A stretch of DNA of 64,000 nucleotides from CAWVWF01 sp963933885 (GCA_963933885.1 CAWVWF010000001.1:14727-78726); one strand, 5' to 3'; shown: positions 51,580 to 60,844, numbered from the stretch's first letter. The notes: generated by a model not told the origin, from the letters alone. Numbers and translations are program-made.

Positions 51580-52440
51580 ATGACAGAATTTATCTCAGAA
51601 CATATCACAGAATTAGGAATTTCTGCATTGTATTTCCTTGCATCACTTGTCCTATTTTTAATAGGTAAGATTGCATTTCAACAATTCAATAGAAAAATCA
51701 ATGTAACCAACGAGCTTTTAGAAAAAGACAATCTTGCTTTTTCCTTTTCATTAGTTGGGTATTATATTGGACTTACACTGGCAATTGGAAGTGCATTATT
51801 AGGAGAAGGGGAATCTCTTCAAGCTAATATGATATCAATTGGAATTTATGGATTAGGAGCTATCCTTCTTCTTAATATCTCCTCAATAATAAACGACAAG
51901 TTAATTTTCCGAAAGTTTAAAATGCAAAAGGAAATTACTGAAGATGAAAATGTTGGTTCTGGAGTTATTGAAGCAGCCAATTACGTTGCAACAGGTTTAA
52001 TCATTTTTGGAGCAAGTAAAGGAGCTGTTAGTTTTGATATTATCATTCTTTATTGGGCCATTGCTCAAGTTGCTTTAATTCTATCCTCTGTACTTTACAA
52101 CATTATCACACCTTACGATATTCACGATGAAATCGAAAAAGACAATGTTGCTGTAGGAGTTGGTTTTGCAGGAACAATTATCGGTATGGCAATTATCTTA
52201 TCGTATGCAGTATCTAATCATTACGATTCAATCCCTGAAGCAAGTATTTCTATCGGAACACTGATAATAATTGGATTAATCACATTACCACTTACTCGTA
52301 TTGTTACAGATAAGGTATTACTTTCAGGATATAGTCTAACGGATGAATTAGTTAATCAGCAAAAACCAAATATAGGTTGTGGATTAATTGAAGCAACGGC
52401 ATATATTGGAGCTTCTATTTTGTTGACATGGTGTTTTTAA
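51580..52440 (+). CDS. Membrane protein with two DUF350 repeats
   Basis: 286 aa, about eight membrane segments in two homologous halves of about 140 aa. Each half carries the DUF350 signature of a charged pair before a Gly-rich helix: LLEKDNLAFSFSLVGYYIGLTLAIGSAL in the first and EIEKDNVAVGVGFAGTIIGMAIILSYAV in the second; TGLIEATAYIG-like ends repeat (GSGVIEAANYVATG / GCGLIEATAYIGAS). DUF350 (YjfL) proteins are integral membrane proteins of unknown function that travel with PspA and polyamine genes. It starts 6 nt after the lipoprotein gene. Confidence 0.88.
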   Translation: MTEFISEHITELGISALYFLASLVLFLIGKIAFQQFNRKINVTNELLEKDNLAFSFSLVGYYIGLTLAIGSALLGEGESLQANMISIGIYGLGAILLLNISSIINDKLIFRKFKMQKEITEDENVGSGVIEAANYVATGLIIFGASKGAVSFDIIILYWAIAQVALILSSVLYNIITPYDIHDEIEKDNVAVGVGFAGTIIGMAIILSYAVSNHYDSIPEASISIGTLIIIGLITLPLTRIVTDKVLLSGYSLTDELVNQQKPNIGCGLIEATAYIGASILLTWCF

Positions 52441-52450
52441 TACATTAAAA

Positions 52451-52822
52451 ATGGCACTAGGATTACATATAATTGCAGAGTTTAACGACTGCTCTAATAA
52501 GATTATCGACGATATACAGGTCACTGAATCATATTTAAATGAAGCTGCAATTATTGCGGGAGCAACAATTGTAAAATCAGTATTTCACAAATTCGCTCCA
52601 CAAGGAATCTCGGGTGTTGTAGTTATTGAAGAAAGTCATTTCGCGATTCATACATGGCCTGAGAACAATTACGCTGCAGTTGATTTATTCACTTGTTCTG
52701 ATAAGATGGATTACAATAAGGCACTTGAATTTTTAAAAGAAAAATTTGAATGTAAAAATCTTGAATTTCAAGTTATCGAAAGAGGTGTGAAAGCAGTAAA
52801 AGTCGAAAGTGAATGTCGATAA
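52451..52822 (+). CDS. speD: S-adenosylmethionine decarboxylase proenzyme (bacterial class 1B type)
   Basis: 123 aa, normal for the short bacterial form. Self-cleaves to create a pyruvoyl cofactor and decarboxylates AdoMet, giving the aminopropyl donor for polyamine synthesis. The processing site VVVIEESHFAIHTWPE is intact: cleavage between Glu61 and Ser62, with His67 and Cys82 (LFTCSD) as processing and catalytic residues. It lies 10 nt after the DUF350 gene and overlaps the next gene by 10 nt. Its product is presumably used by the SpeE-like protein two genes on. Confidence 0.95.
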   Translation: MALGLHIIAEFNDCSNKIIDDIQVTESYLNEAAIIAGATIVKSVFHKFAPQGISGVVVIEESHFAIHTWPENNYAAVDLFTCSDKMDYNKALEFLKEKFECKNLEFQVIERGVKAVKVESECR

Positions 52823-53610
52823 GAGAAGATCGTATCGAAATGCGGAGGATTATCCAGCAACGAAGGAGAGAACAAACACTGCATTGGATTCAGGAAACTA
52901 AGGATATGCGAAGGAAGTTTTTCCCTTTTGGAAGTTCTATGATCGCACTTGGATTAGCTCTTTTAACATTCCGAATTATCATTGCTCTTTTCTATACTGA
53001 AATAGCTTCAGGGAACATCCAAAAAAATTCATTAATCGGTCCCATTGAAGTAAGCAGTAAAAGTCTTTATAATTTATCTATCGAACATCGTTTAAGCAGA
53101 AAATCAAATAACTGGTGTACCCTTTCAATGTTATTATTGGATGAACATAAAAACTACATAACCGGAGCTTCAAAAGACTTATACTACGAACCTCTTTATA
53201 TAGATGAATCAGCTGAATATTCAATTGTAATTAAAGAACCTGGCACGTACTATTTCAATATTAGTCCGAAATACTCTAAAAAAGAATCGAAGAATAACTT
53301 TAAAATAAGTCTAAATAAAATTCATTTAGGTTCAAATTATCTTACAATATTGGGTATTGTTTTCATATCAATTGGTGCTTTAACTATAGTCTTTCTGTTT
53401 CATGACCTAACCCTTACTGATTACTTCCCTCCAATGAATAGTGAATACTCTAAAAAAACTTTTAAAATTTTATTAATTGGTAGTGCAGTCATTTTATCTG
53501 GATTCATATTCTCAGGAATGACTTACAAAGGATACGCAGGTTCCTCTTCAATATATGATGCACCTAGTGTTATGTTTGATAATGATGACACACATTATTT
53601 CGGAAGATAA
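52813..53610 (+). CDS. Membrane protein of the polyamine operon, unknown family
   Basis: 265 aa, ATG 52813 inside the speD end. A basic cytoplasmic start (RRIIQQRRREQTLHWIQETKDMRRK), TM1 at about 38-60, an external domain of about 100 aa (beta-rich; NLSIEHRLSRKSNNWCTLSMLLLDEH, EYSIVIKEPGTYYFNISP), then TM2 (about 176-198) and TM3 (about 216-236). The external domain looks like a small jelly-roll. No family recognised. Co-translation with speD and a 2-nt gap to speE suggest it is a dedicated part of this system, perhaps a scaffold or sensor. Confidence 0.75.
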   Translation: MSIREDRIEMRRIIQQRRREQTLHWIQETKDMRRKFFPFGSSMIALGLALLTFRIIIALFYTEIASGNIQKNSLIGPIEVSSKSLYNLSIEHRLSRKSNNWCTLSMLLLDEHKNYITGASKDLYYEPLYIDESAEYSIVIKEPGTYYFNISPKYSKKESKNNFKISLNKIHLGSNYLTILGIVFISIGALTIVFLFHDLTLTDYFPPMNSEYSKKTFKILLIGSAVILSGFIFSGMTYKGYAGSSSIYDAPSVMFDNDDTHYFGR

Positions 53611-53612
53611 AT

Positions 53613-55166
53613 ATGAAGATATCAGACTCTAAAATATTAATGAGTTCGCTATTTGCGACTGGAATTGCCGGAATTGTTTCCGAATATGTACTCGCAACTT
53701 TAGCAACTTATTTCTTAGGGAACTCAGTCTTTCAATGGACTATCATCCTATCTATCATGCTCTTCTCAATGGGGCTTGGAAGTAGAGTTAGTAAGTACCT
53801 CACAAAAAACATCCTTGAGTATTTTATTGGAGCAGAACTTTTGCTTTCATTAATTACATCGCTTTGTGCACTCTCTGTATATTCAACAATGGGTGTAATT
53901 GAGCATATTGAAATTTTCATATATGCTTTAGCAATACTAGTCGGTTTTTTAATCGGATTAGAAATCCCTTTAGTAACTAGAATCAATGGTAGATATCACG
54001 ACTTAAAAGCCAATATTTCCAGCGTAATGGAAAAGGATTATTACGGTAGTTTAATCGGAGGATTATTTTTCGCCTTTATCGGATTACCATACTTAGGTTT
54101 AACCTACACTCCTTTCGTATTAGGATCTATAAATTTAATTGTTGCGCTTATTCTATTCTATAGATTCAAAGATAGACTCGAAGCAAAATGGAGAAAGATT
54201 TTAGGTATTTCAGCAATACTCATTACGCTGATCATCATCCTTGGTTCTTACTATGCAAAACCTATTATATTATTCGGAGAACAAAGCAGGTACAGTGAAA
54301 AAGTAGTTTATACGAAGCAAACAAAATATCAAAAAATAACGCTTACGGAATCAAACAATCAACACATACTATACTTAAATAATAGTATGCAATTAAACAC
54401 AATGGATGAATGGTTATACCATGAGCCATTGGTGCATGTTCCGTTGCTATTAACCAACAACCCTAAAAACATTTTAATCCTTGGAGGAGGTGATGGGTGC
54501 GGTATAAGAGAAGTCTTAAAACACGATGGAATAGAAACGATTAAGTTAATTGATTTAGATCCAGACATGACTGGTTTTGGAGCGAATCATCCAGTTTTTA
54601 AGATACTCAACCAAGGCGCTTATCAAAACGAAAAAGTAACCGTTGTAAACAACGATGCATTTATCGAATTAGAAAACGACTCTAATTATTACGACGTTAT
54701 TATAATCGATTTTCCAGATCCTAGATCTATCGAACTTTCTAGATTGTACACTAAAGAAATGTACCTCTTTTGTAAAAAGCGTTTAAGAATGGGAGGAACG
54801 ATAATCACACAAGCAACGAGCCCTTATTTTCAAACGAAGGCATATTACTGTATTCAAAAAACAATGGCTTCAGCGGGATTACACACACTTCCAATTCACA
54901 ACCATGTACAATCATTTGGAGAATGGGGTTGGATCATAGGATCTAAACTATTAACCAAAGACTTGATGATTGAAAAATTACACAAAATAGATTCGTTACC
55001 TATCCAACCAACACTTTGGTTAAACCCAGATGCCTTGAAAATGATGACTCATTTCGGTAAACCTGTTGGAGACACAACCGATATAGAAGTTAACGCAATC
55101 CATAACCCAGTTTTATTTAAATACTATATTCAGGGAACGCAGTTTAACCAATCGTTTTATGAATAA
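53613..55166 (+). CDS. Membrane-fused spermidine synthase (SpeE-like aminopropyltransferase)
   Basis: 517 aa. Residues 1-225 contain about seven membrane helices (LFATGIAGIVSEYVLATLATY, LAILVGFLIGLEIPLVTR and others). Residues 230-490 are the aminopropyltransferase: KYQKITL, LYLNNSMQLNTMDEWLYHEPLVH (Asp265, Glu266, His270, Glu271), LGGGDGCGIREVLKH (291-295), IDLDPDM, and the catalytic-loop IIIDFPDP (Asp366, Asp369). All core residues for decarboxylated-AdoMet binding appear present. Family knowledge: membrane-fused SpeE proteins put polyamine synthesis at the membrane; the acceptor (putrescine, spermidine or another amine) is not evident. Overlaps the next gene by 8 nt. Confidence 0.92.
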   Translation: MKISDSKILMSSLFATGIAGIVSEYVLATLATYFLGNSVFQWTIILSIMLFSMGLGSRVSKYLTKNILEYFIGAELLLSLITSLCALSVYSTMGVIEHIEIFIYALAILVGFLIGLEIPLVTRINGRYHDLKANISSVMEKDYYGSLIGGLFFAFIGLPYLGLTYTPFVLGSINLIVALILFYRFKDRLEAKWRKILGISAILITLIIILGSYYAKPIILFGEQSRYSEKVVYTKQTKYQKITLTESNNQHILYLNNSMQLNTMDEWLYHEPLVHVPLLLTNNPKNILILGGGDGCGIREVLKHDGIETIKLIDLDPDMTGFGANHPVFKILNQGAYQNEKVTVVNNDAFIELENDSNYYDVIIIDFPDPRSIELSRLYTKEMYLFCKKRLRMGGTIITQATSPYFQTKAYYCIQKTMASAGLHTLPIHNHVQSFGEWGWIIGSKLLTKDLMIEKLHKIDSLPIQPTLWLNPDALKMMTHFGKPVGDTTDIEVNAIHNPVLFKYYIQGTQFNQSFYE

Positions 55167-56241
55167 ATCGACTTGGTTATTTTCTAAAAAATCCGATCTA
55201 TTTATATTATTTCTTCCTGTATGGCTGATATGGGCTTGGGCATTCTTAGGCGACTTCGAAGGTAAGAACTTGCCAATTTGGGGTTGGGTAGTCTTTATTT
55301 TGATACTAGATGTTGGTCATGTTTGGAGCACACTTTTCAGATCCTACTTTAATAAATCTGATAAAATCCTACATCGAAAAAAGCTCATCTGGATACCGGT
55401 TATCACCTTCACTACGCTCTTTACGGTCTCCTTAATATCTCTTCGATTGTTTTGGGGAGCGATGGCTTATCTAGCAGTTTACCATTTCATGAAACAACAA
55501 TATGGCTTTATGATGCTGTATTATATGAAGGAGAAAGTAAAACCAAAAAAATGGTTGAAGGATAAATGGGTATTGTATATCGGAATGATTTATCCAGTTG
55601 TTTTCTGGCATTTAGATTCATCACGCTCGTTTCAATGGTTTGTTGAAGGAGATTTCATTTCCTTACCAGCAGACTTTGTTTTTACGAATTACACAATCCT
55701 AAACGTACTATATTTCTCGGTATTAATCAGTTGGATTTTTCAGGAAATCTACATTTATAAAAAAGCAAAAGCGCAACCATCTTGGGGTAAAGTACTGTGG
55801 ATCATCACTACCTATTTAAACTGGTATATCGGGATCGTATTTTTCAATTCAGATTACATTTTTTCTGTAACAAATGTGGTTGCACATGGGATTCCATACC
55901 TTGCTTTGGTATTAAATTATAAGTTAAAAGAAAATCAAACAGATGAACCTTCAATCGCTAAATCAGAATTGTATTTTCAACTAGGGATAATGCTTTTAGC
56001 AGTATTCATGTTGGCATTTTTTGAAGAGTATTTATGGGATGTTCTTATCAACCGAGAAAAACAGGTTGTGTTCGAAAAGTTCCTACCCTACTTCTCTACC
56101 ATATCAAAAAATCATTACATACTTAGTGCATTTACAGCATTGTTATCCTTACCTCAAGTAGTTCATTATATCCTAGATGGATATATCTGGAAGTTCAACA
56201 AAGAAAACCCAAAATTAAAAACCATCATTTTAAGTGAATAG
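55159..56241 (+). CDS. Polytopic membrane protein with conserved-looking intramembrane histidines
   Basis: 360 aa with about eight membrane helices. Histidines fall next to or inside helices: LDVGHVWSTLFRSY, LAVYHFMKQQYGFMMLYY, VVAHGIPYLALV and LPQVVHYILDGYIWKFNKENP. Such a pattern resembles membrane di-iron or single-iron enzymes (for example Brp/Blh carotene oxygenases or hydroxylases), but I do not recognise a specific family, so an enzymatic role is only a hypothesis. It overlaps speE (8 nt) and the amine oxidase gene (8 nt), so it belongs firmly to the operon. Confidence 0.75.
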   Translation: MNKSTWLFSKKSDLFILFLPVWLIWAWAFLGDFEGKNLPIWGWVVFILILDVGHVWSTLFRSYFNKSDKILHRKKLIWIPVITFTTLFTVSLISLRLFWGAMAYLAVYHFMKQQYGFMMLYYMKEKVKPKKWLKDKWVLYIGMIYPVVFWHLDSSRSFQWFVEGDFISLPADFVFTNYTILNVLYFSVLISWIFQEIYIYKKAKAQPSWGKVLWIITTYLNWYIGIVFFNSDYIFSVTNVVAHGIPYLALVLNYKLKENQTDEPSIAKSELYFQLGIMLLAVFMLAFFEEYLWDVLINREKQVVFEKFLPYFSTISKNHYILSAFTALLSLPQVVHYILDGYIWKFNKENPKLKTIILSE

Positions 56242-57739
56242 AAAACATTTCATAAAATTAGCTGCTTTAGGCGGTGTTGGTCTCGTTGGATGTTGGGACG
56301 GAAAGGGTGGTCAGAAAAAGACAATCAATTTTCCAATCAATGTTTTAAATAACATGGAAACAGGGCATTTGGTAAGAGAAGCAATTAACTTAGCTCCTAC
56401 TTCAGTATTAAAAACTCAAACCCTAATTGTAGGTGCTGGTATCGCAGGACTTTCTGCGGCCAATTCAGTGAAAAACAAAGATTTTTTATTGGTTGAAATG
56501 GATGATAACTTAGGTGGAACATCATCCGCAATAGATATCAATGGAGAACTATTTTCACAAGGAGCACATTATGATTTATCCTATCCGAAATCATACGGAC
56601 AAGAAGGTTTAAATCTATTAGAACACCTAAATATTGTAAACTATAATTCCAATAAAGAAGAGTACTTCTTTAAGGATGAGCATTACCTAATCAATGACCA
56701 CGACCAAGAAACCTGTTTCACTAGAAACGGCTTTCAAGATGCTCCAATTAATAAAGGAATCAACAAGGAAGACTTCTTACAATTGATTAATCCATATGTT
56801 GGTGAAATGAAAATGCCAACGAGGTTAATAGATGAAAAATATCGTTACTTAAATAACATTACTTTCTTTGATTTCATTGATAAGTATCTCGTTCATGATC
56901 CAGAACTTATAACTGGTATAGATTATCAAATGTATGATGATTATGGCGCCAACTGTTCCAATGTTTCTGCACTTGCAGGAATTCACTATTATGCCTGTAG
57001 AGATTACTATGGAGAACAAAAACCGCAACTGTTTTCACCACCTCAGGGGAACTACTATTTCATTGATAAGTTAGCGAAAAATGTTAACCAATCTCAGATT
57101 AAGAGTTCTTGTTTGGCTTTTAAAATCACCAAGAAAAACAACAAATACGCTACGTTAGTTTACAATACAAAAAGCAAAACAGTACAAGAGATCATCAGTG
57201 AAAAAATCATTTATGCTGGTCAGAAAAACGCATTAAAATTTATCTATCCAGAATATTATCCTTTGTTTAAAGACAATAAATACTCCCCTTGGATCGCTAT
57301 AAATTTCGAATTGGATTCCCCTTTTAAGACACCATTAAAATGGCAAAACGATATGCTCGGAATAAATAAAAACTTACAAGGTTTTGTAAATTCTCAAACG
57401 CAGGACACAAAACAGAATATACTAACAATGTATATGTGTTACGATACTGACGAAAGAAGAAGTTTACCACCAATCATTAATAATCCGAATGAAATTATTG
57501 AAAGCGCAATGAGTTTTCTGGATGAGTTTTTTAACGAAAATTCAGCAGACAAAATCAAAGCAGCTCACTTAAAAATTATGGGACACGCTATGCCAATCCC
57601 TCAAAAAGATTATTTGTTTAATGACAGAAACTTACAGACGCATAAAGACAATTTCTTCTTTGCTGGTGTTGATAATGGTAGACTTCCATTAATGTTCGAA
57701 GCCATGGATTCAGGGATTTCTGCAGCAAATTATAAATAG
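56234..57739 (+). CDS. Exported FAD-dependent amine-oxidase-like protein
   Basis: 501 aa from GTG 56234. The N-terminus NRKHFIKLAALGGVGLVGC combines a basic start with a lipobox (Cys20), so it is probably exported and lipidated; a Tat route is possible but there is no twin Arg. The FAD fold starts LIVGAGIAGLSAAN (G67xG69xxG72) with Glu88 closing the second strand and DNLGG. The C-terminus NFFFAGVDNGRLPLMFEAMDSGISAA is the usual FAD-site end of flavin amine oxidases and phytoene-desaturase-like enzymes. In this operon a polyamine oxidation or modification role is inferred. It may act outside the cytoplasmic membrane. Confidence 0.82.
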   Translation: MNRKHFIKLAALGGVGLVGCWDGKGGQKKTINFPINVLNNMETGHLVREAINLAPTSVLKTQTLIVGAGIAGLSAANSVKNKDFLLVEMDDNLGGTSSAIDINGELFSQGAHYDLSYPKSYGQEGLNLLEHLNIVNYNSNKEEYFFKDEHYLINDHDQETCFTRNGFQDAPINKGINKEDFLQLINPYVGEMKMPTRLIDEKYRYLNNITFFDFIDKYLVHDPELITGIDYQMYDDYGANCSNVSALAGIHYYACRDYYGEQKPQLFSPPQGNYYFIDKLAKNVNQSQIKSSCLAFKITKKNNKYATLVYNTKSKTVQEIISEKIIYAGQKNALKFIYPEYYPLFKDNKYSPWIAINFELDSPFKTPLKWQNDMLGINKNLQGFVNSQTQDTKQNILTMYMCYDTDERRSLPPIINNPNEIIESAMSFLDEFFNENSADKIKAAHLKIMGHAMPIPQKDYLFNDRNLQTHKDNFFFAGVDNGRLPLMFEAMDSGISAANYK

Positions 57740-57778
57740 GGCTTTTTGAGCTCCAAATAATATTATATTTTCGCATTC

Positions 57779-60238
57779 ATGAAAGGAAGGTTAACATTAA
57801 TCTGTATTCTATTTTCATTGTTTCTAAAAGCACAAATCATTTCTGGTTTTGTACTTAATGAAAATGGATATCCAATCCCGTTCGCCAGCGTATTTCTTTT
57901 AAATACGAGTGAAGGAACCCTATCAAATAGTAAAGGGTTTTATCAGATTCTGTGTGACAATGAAAATGACTCACTTCTTTTTAACGCTGCAGGATATAGT
58001 CAAAAAGCAATTGCTTTAAAGGATATCCAACTAAATAAAATTGATGTTAAGTTATCTATAGAAATTATCGAAGTATCAATCGTTGAAATTCAGAGTGATG
58101 TAAACTTCGCGAAAGAGATCATCAAAAAGGTAATAAAAAACAAATCTCAAAACGCTAAGGCTATACAGTCCTATAAGGCCAAAGCTTATGTTAAGGTGAG
58201 TTTAGAAGAAGAAAACCCTTTAGAACCAGAGAAAAAAAGTAAACTTAATTTTATTGAACACTACAGCACTGTCCGATTTGAATACCCCAACAAATTGATG
58301 GTTGAGAAATTAGGTGTGAAAGATTTATTGAAAAAGGAAAAAGAAAAGAAAAGAAAAAATTACTCCATAGGAAAACCAGATTACCGACAAATCACTAAAG
58401 AAATTATTGACCCAAATATCTTTTTCAAAAATATATCAGATGGTAATTTCAATTTCTATAAAAACACAATGACAGTTCCTGTTCTTGGTGAAACACCCTT
58501 TATTTCACCCGTAGGTAATTTGGCTTTGATTAGTTATATCTACAAATATGAAGGAAGCTTTTATGAAGATAATCAACTCGTTCACAAAATACTTGTGCTT
58601 CCAAGGCGAAAAAAGGATGCCTTGTTTACTGGAATAATATACATTAACGATCAAGTTTTTAATATTGCAGCACTTGAATTTTCCTTACCTTCCTCTGCCC
58701 TACACCATTTCAAAACATTTAAGATTTACCAAAATTATATTAAAAAGGACAGTGTATATGTGCTGAACAGACAGGAGTTCTTTTATAAGGTTCACCGTGG
58801 AAAATCCGTCTTGCATGGATCTGTATATAACAAGTTCACCAACTATGAAGTTAATATCACTCATCCCAAAAAAACGTTTTCAAATCTTGTAAGAGTTACT
58901 GTAGATTCTGCCTATACTAGAGATACAACTTATTGGAAAAATGTAAGATCTATTCCCCTTAAAAAGGAAGAGAAAGATTTTGTTGATGTAGCTGATAGTA
59001 TTGCAGCTTTTGAAAAATCTCCAGAATATTTAAATAGATTGGATAGTATTAACAATAGAGTAACAGTACTCAATGTCTTAATAAATGGAATAGACCATTA
59101 CAACAGAGAGAAAGGAGTAAAATGGTTTATTGATCCGCTTCTAACACAAATGAGGTTTGCAGGTGTTGGAGGATATAGGCACGCGATTGGAGCAAACGTT
59201 ATTAAAACATACAAAAATAATAATGAACTAGATCTTTATACAAAAGCTGATTATGGTTTTGGGAATAATGATTTACTGGTAAACGGGAAAGTTAAATTCA
59301 CATATCTTCCAAAGAGATTTGCCCAGCTAAGAGTAGCAGGTGGATCTAAATATCAAATGCTAACTTATGAGCAAAACATAGCCACAATTTTCAGCAGAAG
59401 TAACTTCGTAAGAAATGATTTTCTGGAAGTTGGTCATGAACATGAACTGATTAACGGACTGTTTCTAGCTGTAACCGCTAAATACATGCAACGAACTTCA
59501 ATTGAAGGTTTAAATACTGCTGCATGGAGTGACGACTTGTTTGGAGAAAATAATACTCCTCTAGATTTTGAAGCTTATAATGAGTTTAATTTAAGGGTCG
59601 ATTTATCATATACACCCTTTTCAAAATTCGCATTAGAACCAAATAAAAAAGTAGTTATCGGAAGTAAATGGCCAAAATTTCACTTAACATGGCAACAAGG
59701 AATTCCTGATATTTTGGGCGCTAAAATCAATTTTCAAAAATTAAAATTTGGAGTAACTCAGAATATAAAATGGAACGTATTCGGAACTGCTAATTATGCT
59801 TTATGGGCTGGTAAATTCATGCACACTAAAAACATCGAATACCCCAATATGACATTCTTTAGAGGAACTGATAGATACTTATTCTCTCACCCTATTCGTA
59901 CTTTCCAACTTTTAGGAAACACCCTACCTGCATTGGATGAATATGTAGAGTTTCACTACATCCATCACTTCAATGGAATGCTTATTAAAAAAATTCCATT
60001 CCTTAGAAAATCTAGATTAGAGTCAGTTGTCGGAGGTGGTCTTTTGTATATTAATGATGGTAATTTCCAATACTCAGAACTTTATTCTGGTGTAGAATTT
60101 CCTTTTAAATTATGGGACACTAAGTTTAAACTAGGTGCTTATTATAGCGTTGCATATTCTAATTATTCTGATCTAAGTAACATGGTTAAATTCGGGTTAA
60201 ATATTTTCAATCCATTTACAAATGCTTGGTTGTATTAA
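57779..60238 (+). CDS. DUF5686 outer-membrane protein with carboxypeptidase-regulatory-like domain
   Basis: 819 aa, signal peptide at 1-18. Residues about 19-100 are a CarboxypepD_reg-like domain (ISGFVLNENGYPIPFASVFLLNTSEGTLSNSKGFYQI). The rest matches the DUF5686 family: the FAKEIIKKVIKNK helix, the middle beta domain, and a C-terminal barrel of about 350 aa (GYRHAIGANVIKTYKNNNELDLYTKADYGF ... KFGLNIFNPFTNAWLY). Members are TonB-receptor-like plugless barrels of unknown role. It begins 39 nt after the amine oxidase gene, so read-through from the polyamine operon is possible, but it probably has its own promoter. Confidence 0.87.
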   Translation: MKGRLTLICILFSLFLKAQIISGFVLNENGYPIPFASVFLLNTSEGTLSNSKGFYQILCDNENDSLLFNAAGYSQKAIALKDIQLNKIDVKLSIEIIEVSIVEIQSDVNFAKEIIKKVIKNKSQNAKAIQSYKAKAYVKVSLEEENPLEPEKKSKLNFIEHYSTVRFEYPNKLMVEKLGVKDLLKKEKEKKRKNYSIGKPDYRQITKEIIDPNIFFKNISDGNFNFYKNTMTVPVLGETPFISPVGNLALISYIYKYEGSFYEDNQLVHKILVLPRRKKDALFTGIIYINDQVFNIAALEFSLPSSALHHFKTFKIYQNYIKKDSVYVLNRQEFFYKVHRGKSVLHGSVYNKFTNYEVNITHPKKTFSNLVRVTVDSAYTRDTTYWKNVRSIPLKKEEKDFVDVADSIAAFEKSPEYLNRLDSINNRVTVLNVLINGIDHYNREKGVKWFIDPLLTQMRFAGVGGYRHAIGANVIKTYKNNNELDLYTKADYGFGNNDLLVNGKVKFTYLPKRFAQLRVAGGSKYQMLTYEQNIATIFSRSNFVRNDFLEVGHEHELINGLFLAVTAKYMQRTSIEGLNTAAWSDDLFGENNTPLDFEAYNEFNLRVDLSYTPFSKFALEPNKKVVIGSKWPKFHLTWQQGIPDILGAKINFQKLKFGVTQNIKWNVFGTANYALWAGKFMHTKNIEYPNMTFFRGTDRYLFSHPIRTFQLLGNTLPALDEYVEFHYIHHFNGMLIKKIPFLRKSRLESVVGGGLLYINDGNFQYSELYSGVEFPFKLWDTKFKLGAYYSVAYSNYSDLSNMVKFGLNIFNPFTNAWLY

Positions 60239-60247
60239 TTTGGGGTT

Positions 60248-60736
60248 ATGATTAAGGCAGCTATTCGAGGGTTTAGTTTAGCAGGTTTATTATATATCTG
60301 TGTCTATATCGTCATGTTTATAGTTTCTGACCCTGATAATTATTTAAATGATCGTAATAATGATAAAGTAGCAATCGTTTTTGCAACTAGATTAGTAACA
60401 ACAACATTAGTCATTCAATTATTAATCTCTCACTTTCTAAGTAAAGGTTCCTTTCGGGATAAAATTCTAGTATTTGGTAAAAAACAAATTGTTGCTGGTT
60501 TTACCACAGCAATGCTAGCTTATATAGGAATATATCTCTTGAGAAATTACAGTAAAAAACCAAATCCTATTTCCATTTCAAAAATGATATTTGATCAGTA
60601 TGAAAAACTCCTTTGGATGATCATTATTTTCATTATTACTCATCTTTGCCTAGGACTCATTACAAGGGCTTTCCAAAAAAGTAAACCTGAAATTGATTCC
60701 TCATTAATTTTAGATGCTCCTGATCAATTAGAGTAA
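60248..60736 (+). CDS. Small membrane protein of unknown function
   Basis: 162 aa with four predicted membrane helices (LAGLLYICVYIVMFIV, VTTTLVIQLLISHFL, FTTAMLAYIGIYLL, LWMIIIFIITHLCLGLI). No family recognised; the general pattern resembles DUF4199-like small membrane proteins but without clear motifs. It lies 9 nt after the DUF5686 gene and its stop is followed after 3 nt by a large inverted repeat (60740-60844). Confidence 0.7.
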   Translation: MIKAAIRGFSLAGLLYICVYIVMFIVSDPDNYLNDRNNDKVAIVFATRLVTTTLVIQLLISHFLSKGSFRDKILVFGKKQIVAGFTTAMLAYIGIYLLRNYSKKPNPISISKMIFDQYEKLLWMIIIFIITHLCLGLITRAFQKSKPEIDSSLILDAPDQLE

Positions 60737-60739
60737 AAC

Positions 60740-60844
60740 GAGACGTCTAGGTTCCCGCCTTCGCGAGAATGACAAGGTTTGTTTTAAGCCAGTATTTGTT
60801 TTCAATAGTTGTCATTCTCGCGAAGGCGGGAACCTAGACGTCTC
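60740..60844. repeat. REP/MITE-like element, 36-bp perfect inverted repeat
   Basis: Left arm 60740-60775 and right arm 60809-60844 are perfect reverse complements over all 36 bases with a 33-nt spacer. Arms contain the motif CCCGCCTTCGCGAGAATGAC and the palindrome AGACGTCT. They are far more GC-rich than the surroundings. The CCCGCCTTCGCG-type core is seen in dispersed palindromic repeats of several bacteria. The transcript would fold into a very stable stem, which could also protect or end the upstream mRNA. Confidence 0.8.
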
